Positions 35,931-42,986 of a stretch of 64,000 nucleotides of DNA are shown one piece after another. The notes beneath the pieces were generated by a model. It was not told the DNA's origin. It did no database searches and saw only the letters and a list, made by a program, of their open reading frames with translations. Source of the stretch: Streptomyces platensis (GTDB taxonomy: Bacteria > Actinomycetota > Actinomycetes > Streptomycetales > Streptomycetaceae). The stretch lies in contig NZ_CP023691.1 in assembly GCF_008704855.1 (NCBI RefSeq), positions 6,758,001-6,822,000 on the forward strand, in the 5' to 3' direction. Made by a program: the position numbers and the translations under genes. How positions within the stretch are numbered: position 1 is the stretch's first letter; each line of letters starts with the position of its first letter.

Positions 35931-36829
35931 GCACCGAGGCACTGCTGCGCGAGATGCGTCAGCGGCTGCGCGACGGCGGCCTGCACGGCTGCTTTCTCGT
36001 CCGGGACCTGCATACGGGACAGGAGCTGGGCATCGAGCCGGACACCCAGCTGCCCGCCGCCTCCCTGGTGAAGATCCCGCTGGCGCTGGCCACACTGGAA
36101 CGCATCCGGCGGGGCGAGCTCGACGGATCGACGATGCTCACGGTGGAACCCGGGCGGATCACCACGCCCGGTCCGACCGGGCTGAGCCGTTTCCGTCATC
36201 CGGTCCGGATCGCGATCGATGACCTGCTCTACCTCAGCACCTGTGTGAGCGACGGGACGGCCGCGGACGCGCTGTTCGCCCTCACTCCGCCTGCTCAAGT
36301 AGCCCAGATCATGCGGGAGTTCGGGCTTCAGGGCATCTCCGTCCGGCACACCACGCGCGAGCTGAGCGAGACCCCCGTGGAACGCTTCGATGCCGCGGAG
36401 GCCCATCTCGCCTACGCGCTGGCCATCGAGGCCGGTACCAGCGGCCGCGGCCACCGGGTGCCGCAGCTCGATGTGACCCGCGCGAACTCCGGCAGCGCGC
36501 GCTCGTACGTCGAACTCCTCCAGGCACTGTGGACACCGTCGGAGATCCCTTCGGAGGTGGCCGGCCGCGTCCGCGGCCTCATGGCGGACAATCTGCTGCG
36601 GCAGCGCATCGCCCCGGACTTCAGCTCGGACGCCTCCATCTGGTCCTCCAAGACGGGCACCCTCCTCAACCTCCGCCACGAAGTCGGTGTGGTCGAGCAC
36701 TCCGACGGCCAGACCTTCGCCGTCGCCGTCCTCACCGAGTCACTCGTCCCGGCCGGCACCCAACCCGATGCCGACGCCGTCATGGCGCACGTCGCCCGCA
36801 CCCTCCGCGATCACCTCCGGCAGCTTTAG
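35927..36829 (+). CDS. blaB: BlaB-like regulator with a beta-lactamase fold
   Basis: 300 residues, translationally coupled to blaA. It keeps Ser46-Leu-Val-Lys49, the second-box Ser108-Asp109 but with Gly110 in place of Asn, and Lys242-Thr-Gly-Thr. There is no signal peptide, so it is cytoplasmic, unlike real beta-lactamases. The Glu-x-x-Leu-Asn motif is absent, so deacylation should be poor. In S. cacaoi the homologous protein is needed for bla induction. I infer a sensor that is acylated by a beta-lactam or binds a peptidoglycan fragment. The stop overlaps the convergent phosphatase gene by four bases. Confidence 0.85.
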   Translation: MSTEALLREMRQRLRDGGLHGCFLVRDLHTGQELGIEPDTQLPAASLVKIPLALATLERIRRGELDGSTMLTVEPGRITTPGPTGLSRFRHPVRIAIDDLLYLSTCVSDGTAADALFALTPPAQVAQIMREFGLQGISVRHTTRELSETPVERFDAAEAHLAYALAIEAGTSGRGHRVPQLDVTRANSGSARSYVELLQALWTPSEIPSEVAGRVRGLMADNLLRQRIAPDFSSDASIWSSKTGTLLNLRHEVGVVEHSDGQTFAVAVLTESLVPAGTQPDADAVMAHVARTLRDHLRQL

Positions 36830-39327
36830 GGCGCGCCCTTGGGGCCGCCCCCCGGGGCGCCGTCCCGGCCCGGCGCCCCGGGACCGTACTCGGTGAGCAG
36901 CAGGGCGATGTCGTCGGCCCGGTACGAGGAGCGCCGGGCGTTGTGCAGCAGCCGGTCGGCAAGTTCGTCCAGGGAGTCCGCGCGGGCATGTGCCAGGGAG
37001 GAGCGGAGGCGGTCGATCCCCACGTCGATATCGGCCCCGGGCTCCTCGACCAGGCCGTCCGTGTACAGGGCGAGGACGGATCCCGGCGGCAGGTCGACCG
37101 GAGTGGTGGGATAGGCGCTGGTGCGCTCCACCCCGAGGAGCGGGCCGATGCCGAGGTCGAGGACCTCGGTCGTCCCGTCGGGGCGGCGGAGCAGCGGCGG
37201 GGGGTGGCCGGCGGTGACGGCGTGGGCGTGGTGGGTGTCGGCGGCCACCTGGAGGTAGCAGCAGCTGGCCAGCAGCCCGGGGTCGAGGTCGAAAAGGGTG
37301 CGGTTGACGCCCGCCATCACCTCGCCGGGCGTATGGCTCACGGCCGTGAACGCCCGTACGGCGCTGCGGAGTTGGGCCATGGTGGCCGCGGCGGCGATGC
37401 TGTGCCCCTGTACGTCGCCGATGATGAGCGCGACCCCCTTACCGGTGGGGATGGCGTCGTACCAGTCGCCGCCGATGTCCATCCCGCTGGTGCCGGGCAG
37501 ATAGCGCGCGACGGTGCGGATGCCGGGAATCACGGGCAGCCGGTGCGGCAGCAGCGCCTGCTGGAGGCCGCGGGCAATGGCGAACTCCGAGTCGTAGAGC
37601 TTCGCGCGTTCCAGAGCCTGGGCGATCAGCCCGGCGAGGGCGGTGAGCACGCCCCGGTCCTTCTCGGTGAACCGGTGGTTGCTGTCGAAGCCGAGCACGC
37701 AGGTGCCGACCGGGTGGCTGGAGGCGATCAGCGGCAGATACGCCCAGGAGTTCACCTCGCCGGTGGGGGCGCCCGGGTAGTTCCGGGTGAGCTCCTGCCG
37801 CGATTCGATGAAGAGCGGAGCGCCCGCGGTCAGGGCTTCCGTACCGGGCAGCCGGGCGTGCAGCGGTGCGCCCTCCAGCCCGTCGAGGAAGTCTTCGTGG
37901 CGCCCGGTGTGGAAAAGGCGGTGCATCGTTCCGTTGCGGACCACGTAGATGGCCAGCTGCTGGCCTCCGAAGGCGGGAAGGAGCTGGTCGGAGACGACTT
38001 CGCAGACCTGGCGGGTGGTGACCGCCTCGGTGAGCGCGCTGCCGAGCTGGAGGACGTGGTGCATCACTCCCAGCCGCGTCGGGGTGGCGGCGGTGGCCGG
38101 TTCGGCCGCGGAGGCGGGTGGTGCCGACGTCGAGGGGGGCTGGCCGAGGGGCACCACCCGGCCGGTCACACCGTCCGCTTCCGGATGGAGCGAGAAGGCG
38201 AGCCAGTGGTCGGGCGCCTGGCAGGCGAGGAAGGAGGCCGGCGCCTGCGAGATCATCGCGGACCGGTGCCGGGACTCGACGTCGGGATCGGCCAGCCAGG
38301 GCAGCGCGTCCCACAGCACCTGCCCCAGCAGCTCGTCGCCGGACACGTCCAGCTGCCGCAGGGCGGTGTGGTTGGCGTAGGTGACCCGCCCGTCGGGGGC
38401 GAGGGAGAACAGTCCGTCCCGCAGCCGTTCGACCGCGGCGACGGCCGCGCTGCCGGCCCGGCTGTCGACGACCGCGCCCACCAGCTGGCGGCGGGCCGGC
38501 CCGTCGCCGGCCTCCAGGACGCGGGCCCACAGCTCGACCGTGCGGTAGCCCTCGCCGTCGCCCCCGCGCTCCCGTACGCGCAGGCGCCGCGCGGTGATCC
38601 GGCGGCCCCTGGCGGCTGCCTCCCGGGCCGCGGACAGGAAGGCGGCGAGATCGCCGGGGTGCAGGCAGGCGGCCAGCGAGGTGGCCTGACCGTCGAAGGC
38701 ACGGGGGTCGAGACCGAAGATCGCGCAGAGCTCGTCGTCCCCGCGGAAGGTGCCGGAGCCGAGGTCCCAGCCGAACAGGCCGACCCGTACGGCCGTGGCG
38801 GAGGGCGCCGGGATCTCGAGGGGCACCGTCTCCGGGGCGCATTCCACCGGATCGCCGGTACGGGCGCGGAGCGCGGCCAGCGCACTCCCGAGCCGGCCGG
38901 CGACGGTCCGTACGTGGCGGCGCCGGGCCCGGGACAGCCCTTCGCTGCCGGGGGTCGCCGCCCAGACGACCGCCAGCGCGCCGAAGGTCTCCCCGGCCGC
39001 GCCCACCGGCACGGAGCAGGAGCCGAAGGCGTACGGCAGTGCCACCGCGAGCTGCGGATAGCGGCGCATGGTCTCCTCGGCGTTGGCCAGGTGGACGGTG
39101 CGCCCGGAGCGGTACGCCGTGGCGAGCGGGATGGGGCTGCTCACCGGGATGAGGCGCCAGCCACCCAGCAGGGAGGGCGGCGCCCCGTACGCCGCGGCGA
39201 GCACGATCGACCGGCGGTCGCGGGAGCGGAGAAAGACGCTGCCCGCGTACGCGCCGGTTCCTTCGACGGCTTCGACGGCGGCCGCGGCGAGCAGATCCGC
39301 GCGCTCCGCCGTCTCGCCGACGGTCAT
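36826..39327 (-). CDS. SpoIIE-type PP2C phosphatase with GAF and PAS domains
   Basis: 833 residues from the ATG at 39327. GGAGG is at a good distance from it but abuts the ATG at 39336. The order is an N-terminal GAF domain (ADLLAAAAVEAVEGTGAYAG, FGSCSVPVGAAGETFGALAV), PAS-like segments (LFGWDLGSGTFRGDDELCAI, LFSLAPDGRVTYANHTALRQ), a second GAF (LPAFGGQQLAIYVV, YLPLIASSHPVGTCVLGFDS) and a C-terminal SpoIIE/RsbU phosphatase (GGDWYDAIPTG, GDVQGHSIAAAATMAQLRSA, AGHPPPLLRRPDG, YTDGLVEEPG). No anti-sigma HATPase domain follows. It should dephosphorylate an anti-anti-sigma factor in response to a ligand or redox state. No sigma-factor partners are adjacent. Confidence 0.92.
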   Translation of the reverse strand: MTVGETAERADLLAAAAVEAVEGTGAYAGSVFLRSRDRRSIVLAAAYGAPPSLLGGWRLIPVSSPIPLATAYRSGRTVHLANAEETMRRYPQLAVALPYAFGSCSVPVGAAGETFGALAVVWAATPGSEGLSRARRRHVRTVAGRLGSALAALRARTGDPVECAPETVPLEIPAPSATAVRVGLFGWDLGSGTFRGDDELCAIFGLDPRAFDGQATSLAACLHPGDLAAFLSAAREAAARGRRITARRLRVRERGGDGEGYRTVELWARVLEAGDGPARRQLVGAVVDSRAGSAAVAAVERLRDGLFSLAPDGRVTYANHTALRQLDVSGDELLGQVLWDALPWLADPDVESRHRSAMISQAPASFLACQAPDHWLAFSLHPEADGVTGRVVPLGQPPSTSAPPASAAEPATAATPTRLGVMHHVLQLGSALTEAVTTRQVCEVVSDQLLPAFGGQQLAIYVVRNGTMHRLFHTGRHEDFLDGLEGAPLHARLPGTEALTAGAPLFIESRQELTRNYPGAPTGEVNSWAYLPLIASSHPVGTCVLGFDSNHRFTEKDRGVLTALAGLIAQALERAKLYDSEFAIARGLQQALLPHRLPVIPGIRTVARYLPGTSGMDIGGDWYDAIPTGKGVALIIGDVQGHSIAAAATMAQLRSAVRAFTAVSHTPGEVMAGVNRTLFDLDPGLLASCCYLQVAADTHHAHAVTAGHPPPLLRRPDGTTEVLDLGIGPLLGVERTSAYPTTPVDLPPGSVLALYTDGLVEEPGADIDVGIDRLRSSLAHARADSLDELADRLLHNARRSSYRADDIALLLTEYGPGAPGRDGAPGGGPKGAP

Positions 39328-39478
39328 CCCGCGCATACCTCCAGTGTGCGCAGGTGTCGGCCCGGCGGCCCAGAGCGGCAACCCAGCGAGAGGAACAGGT
39401 CACAGCCTGCACCCGCCCGGCGCGCCGGGGCGCCCTCCGGCCTTCGCCGTGCCCGTACCTGTTTCTGCCTTCCCACGG

Positions 39479-39498
39479 CCTCTGCCTTTGGGCAGAGG
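39479..39498. promoter_or_regulatory. Hairpin upstream of the two-component operon
   Basis: CCTCTGCC, loop TTTG, GGCAGAGG, 57 bases before the histidine kinase ATG. It is an operator or mRNA structure candidate in the gap between divergent genes. Confidence 0.4.
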
Positions 39499-39554
39499 CG
39501 GCTCACCCTCAAGAAGCAGGGAAGCCCCGTGCGGAGCCCTCGATAATCGTCGTC

Positions 39555-41258
39555 ATGTCCTCCAGTGCCCCGCCCGCGACCGAGCCCGCCGTCTCCCGAA
39601 GCCTCTTCGCGGGGCCGGGGGAGCAGGGGCGGTGGCTGGTGTGGCGGGCGGCGGTCGAGGCGGTCACGGCCGCGGCGCTGGTGCTGTTCGTCCACGAGGC
39701 GGAGTCGGCGGTCGAGGACCGGCTGGTGGGGGAGGCCGCGGGCCTGGCGGTTCTCGGCATTGTTCTGGTGCTGATGCGGCGCCGTTTTCCGGCGGCCTGT
39801 GTGGTCGGGCTGGCGGCGCTGATGGGGGCGGTGCCCTCGGTGGCACTGCTGACCGCGGTGGCCTCCTACACCGCGACCCGGCAGCTGAGGACGTCTCGGC
39901 AGCGGGTCGGGGTGCTGCTCGGGGCGGCCGCTCTGACGATGCTGATCGACGCGGTGTGCGCGCCCGCGCTGGGGGTGGGCAGCAGCCCGTTCGGCCTGGC
40001 GCTGGGGGCGGTGCTCGCCGTCAGCACGGTCGTGGTGCCGGGGCTGGTGGGTACCGCTGCCGGTCAGCAGGGCCGGCTGCTGCGGGCGCTGCGGGAGCGG
40101 GCGGCCGCCGCCGAGGAGGCGCGGCGGCTGGCGGAGAGCGAGTCCCGGATGCGCGAGCGGTCGCGGATCGCCGCGGAGATGCACGATCTGGTCGGGCACC
40201 GGCTGAGCCTGGTCTCCCTGCACGCGGGCGGGCTGGAGATGGCACTGGAGAAGGCGGCGCCCGAACTGCGGGACGAGGCAGCCGTGGTGCGCCGGGCCAC
40301 CCGGGACGCGATGCAGGAGCTGCGGGAGGCGCTCGGGGTCCTCGGCCCGCTGGAGAGCGATACCGGCACCGGCGCGCTGACCGACGCGACGGGCACCCGC
40401 GCGGACATCGAGGCGCTGGTCGAGGAGTCGCGCAGGGGCGGCATTCCCGTCGAGCTGTGCTGGGAGGGGGCGGACCTCGACGCCCGGCCGGCCCGGGTGC
40501 GGCGGGCGGTGCACCGGGTGGTGCGCGAGGCGCTCACCAATGTGCACCGGTACGCGGCCGGGGCGCATGTGACCGTTGCCGTACGCCACACCGGCGAGCG
40601 GGTGACGGTGCGGGTGCGCAACGGCGTGCCGCCCACCCGGCCCGCCGCCCCGACGGGGCTCGGCTCCGGACGCGGGCTGGCCGGGCTGCGGGAGCGGGTG
40701 GCCCTGCTCGGCGGAGAACTGGAGGCCGCGCGGACGCCCGGTGGCGGCTTCGCGGTCGCCGCCGACCTCCCCGCCGACCCCGGGCCCGGCGCCGAGACCG
40801 CGGACGTGCGAGCGGACGCCGACGCTCCGGCGGTCGCCGACGAGCCCGCCGGCCGGCTCTCCGCCCTCCAGCGGCGCGTCGCCGGTGCCGTCATCGGGCT
40901 GCTCGGCCTGACCGGGGTGGGTGTGATGGTGCTGTTCGGGGTCCTGCTGGTGGACCGTTCACGGTATGACCTCGCGCACGAGAGCCCCGAACAACCCCGG
41001 GTGGGAATGACGAAGGAGCAGGTGAAGAAGGCCGTGCCACCGGACGACGAGTCCTCGCGCGCGGCCGCCGAGGGGCACGAACCGCCACGGCCACGTGCCG
41101 CCACCGAGTGCCTGTATCCGTACGCGAGCGAGCGCCCCGAGGGCGGCCGGCTGCCCATCGTCCGCTACTGCTTCCGGTCCGACACCCTGATCGCGATCGA
41201 CCGCTTCACCGTTCCGATGGTGACCGAACCTCATAGTGGGAGCACGACGCATGACTGA
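39555..41258 (+). CDS. NarL-type sensor histidine kinase with an extra C-terminal membrane segment
   Basis: 567 residues. About five N-terminal helices (AVEAVTAAALVLFVHEAESA, GLAVLGIVLVLM, LAVSTVVVPGLVG) precede a HisKA_3 domain with the phosphoacceptor in SRIAAEMHDLVGHRLS (His210). The ATPase shows NVHRYAAGAHV and GLGSGRGLAGLRERVALLGG. Unusually, after the ATPase comes another helix (VAGAVIGLLGLTGVGVMVLF) and about 100 residues with VGMTKEQVKKAVPPDDESSR, similar to the BamE/SmpA pattern, and two Cys, which would be outside the cell. It pairs with the response regulator, whose ATG lies eight bases inside this gene. The ABC transporter genes follow, so envelope stress or peptide antibiotics are likely signals. 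Confidence 0.88.
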   Translation: MSSSAPPATEPAVSRSLFAGPGEQGRWLVWRAAVEAVTAAALVLFVHEAESAVEDRLVGEAAGLAVLGIVLVLMRRRFPAACVVGLAALMGAVPSVALLTAVASYTATRQLRTSRQRVGVLLGAAALTMLIDAVCAPALGVGSSPFGLALGAVLAVSTVVVPGLVGTAAGQQGRLLRALRERAAAAEEARRLAESESRMRERSRIAAEMHDLVGHRLSLVSLHAGGLEMALEKAAPELRDEAAVVRRATRDAMQELREALGVLGPLESDTGTGALTDATGTRADIEALVEESRRGGIPVELCWEGADLDARPARVRRAVHRVVREALTNVHRYAAGAHVTVAVRHTGERVTVRVRNGVPPTRPAAPTGLGSGRGLAGLRERVALLGGELEAARTPGGGFAVAADLPADPGPGAETADVRADADAPAVADEPAGRLSALQRRVAGAVIGLLGLTGVGVMVLFGVLLVDRSRYDLAHESPEQPRVGMTKEQVKKAVPPDDESSRAAAEGHEPPRPRAATECLYPYASERPEGGRLPIVRYCFRSDTLIAIDRFTVPMVTEPHSGSTTHD

Positions 41259-41937
41259 CCACGCCAACTCCGCGGTCCCCGGGCCGGGTTCCCCGATCCG
41301 GGTGCTGCTCGCCGACGACGAGGAGATGGTCCGGCACGGCGTCCGGCTCATCCTCCGGCACGCCGAGGGCATCGAGGTGGTGGGGGAGGCGCCCAACGGT
41401 GCCGAGGCCGTCCGGCTCGCCGCCGAGGCCCGGCCCGATGTGGTGCTCCTCGACGTCCGCATGCCCGTACTCGACGGGCTCGCCGCCGTCGAACCGCTCG
41501 CCGCCCTGGACCCCGCGCCGCAGGTGGTCATGCTCACCACCTTCGGCGACGAGGAGAACGTCCTGCGGGCGTTGCGGGCGGGCGCCACCGGCTTCCTGCT
41601 CAAGGACGAGGGACCGCAGGAGCTGATCCGCGCGGTACGGGCGGCCGCCGCGGGGGACGCGGTGCTCTCGCCCGGTGTCACCGGGACCGTCGTCCGGCGG
41701 ATGCTCAGCGGCGGCGCGCCCCGCGTCCCCGACCGCCGGGTGGTGGGGCTGACGGACCGGGAGCGGGAGGTGCTGGTGATGCTGGGCGAGGGGCTGTCGA
41801 ACCTGGAGATCGGCACCCGGCTGGGCATCGGGGTGGGGACGGTCAAGACCCACGTCGGCTCGATCCTGGGGAAGACGGGGTGTGGCAGCCGGGTGCAGGT
41901 GGCGCTGCTGGCGCACCAGGCCGGACTCATGGGCTGA
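41251..41937 (+). CDS. NarL/LuxR-type response regulator
   Basis: 228 residues. The receiver domain has VLLADDEEMVRHG and phosphoacceptor Asp68 in VVLLDVRMPVLDG, then LTTFGDEENVLRALRAGATG and Lys in FLLKDEG. The C-terminal LuxR helix-turn-helix is LTDREREVLVMLGEGLSNLE, then GVGTVKTHVGSIL. It overlaps the kinase gene by eight bases and is certainly its partner. The likely target is the ABC operon 200 bases downstream, whose leader has an 8-bp dyad (42061-42114). Confidence 0.94.
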   Translation: MTDHANSAVPGPGSPIRVLLADDEEMVRHGVRLILRHAEGIEVVGEAPNGAEAVRLAAEARPDVVLLDVRMPVLDGLAAVEPLAALDPAPQVVMLTTFGDEENVLRALRAGATGFLLKDEGPQELIRAVRAAAAGDAVLSPGVTGTVVRRMLSGGAPRVPDRRVVGLTDREREVLVMLGEGLSNLEIGTRLGIGVGTVKTHVGSILGKTGCGSRVQVALLAHQAGLMG

Positions 41938-41981
41938 AGGGCGGTCCGGGCCGGACGGCTCGCACTCCCGGGCCCCTCCGG

Positions 41982-41999
41982 CTCTCCCTTAGGGGAGAG
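41982..41999 (+). terminator. Short hairpin after the response regulator
   Basis: CTCTCCC, loop TTAG, GGGAGAG, about 45 bases after the stop. A weak terminator candidate. Confidence 0.4.
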
Positions 42000-42060
42000 G
42001 CGCCGTGGTCCGTGCGGGCGAGGGAGCCGCCGTCTCTCCGCCCTTGGACAGGCGGTGTAT

Positions 42061-42114
42061 TCCCGACCTGAGGGCGACGGATCGGGGGGTGTGCCGCGGC
42101 CACGATGGTCGGGA
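42061..42114. promoter_or_regulatory. Dyad upstream of the ABC transporter operon
   Basis: TCCCGACC (42061-42068) and GGTCGGGA (42107-42114) are perfect inverted repeats 38 bases apart, ending 26 bases before the ABC ATG. They could bind the adjacent response regulator. Confidence 0.35.
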
Positions 42115-42140
42115 GTCCCGCACCCCTTCCAGGAGTCCCC

Positions 42141-42920
42141 ATGGCACAGCCCGCACCCCCGCCCACCGGCCTACGGGCGTCCGGCGTCGCCGCCCGCGCG
42201 ACGGAGCTGACCAAGGTCTACGGCGCGGGCGAGACCCGCGTCGTGGCCCTCGACGCGGTCTCCGTGGAGTTCGGGCGCGGCCGGTTCACCGCGATCATGG
42301 GACCGTCCGGCTCGGGCAAGTCCACGCTGATGCACTGCATGGCCGGGCTCGACTCCTTCTCCGGGGGCTCGGCCCGGATCGCCGACACCGAACTGTCCCG
42401 CCTGGGCGACCGCCGGCTCACCAGGCTCCGCCGGGAGAAGGTCGGCTTCGTCTTCCAGTCCTTCAACCTGCTGCCCACGCTGAACGCCCTGGAGAACATC
42501 ACGCTGCCGATGGACATCGCCGGCCGCACGCCCGACCAGGAGTGGCTGGAGCTGATCGTGGGGACCCTCGGCCTGTCCGGGCGGCTGCGGCACCGCCCCT
42601 CGCAGCTCTCCGGCGGCCAGCAGCAACGCGTCGCCGTGGCCCGCGCGCTGGCCGGACGACCCGAGATCATCTTCGCGGACGAGCCGACCGGCAACCTCGA
42701 CTCCCGGTCCGGCGCGGAACTCCTGGACTTCCTGCGGGCATCGGTACGCGAGCTGGGACAGACGGTCGTGATGGTCACGCATGACCCGGTGGCCGCCTCC
42801 TACGCGGACCGGGTGGTCTTCCTCGCCGACGGGCGGCTCACCGACGATCTGCCCGCCCCCACCCCCGAGGCCGTCCTCGACCGGATGCGGCACTTCGACG
42901 CCGAGGGACGCAAGACCTGA
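42141..42920 (+). CDS. ABC transporter ATP-binding protein, MacB/LolD type
   Basis: 259 residues from the ATG at 42141, preceded by AGGAG. Walker A is GPSGSGKSTLMHCMAGLD, the Q-loop is VGFVFQSFNLLPTLNALENI, the signature is QLSGGQQQRVAVARALAGRP, Walker B is IIFADEPTGNLDS and the H-loop is VMVTHDP. It drives the FtsX-like permease encoded 66 bases downstream. Transporters of this pair type in Gram-positive bacteria remove or sense peptide antibiotics or export lipids. Confidence 0.95.
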   Translation: MAQPAPPPTGLRASGVAARATELTKVYGAGETRVVALDAVSVEFGRGRFTAIMGPSGSGKSTLMHCMAGLDSFSGGSARIADTELSRLGDRRLTRLRREKVGFVFQSFNLLPTLNALENITLPMDIAGRTPDQEWLELIVGTLGLSGRLRHRPSQLSGGQQQRVAVARALAGRPEIIFADEPTGNLDSRSGAELLDFLRASVRELGQTVVMVTHDPVAASYADRVVFLADGRLTDDLPAPTPEAVLDRMRHFDAEGRKT

Positions 42921-42986
42921 CGCGGCCGCCACTCCGCCCCGTATTCCGCCGCCGCCCCCTCGCACCTCTCCGGGACTGGATCGACC

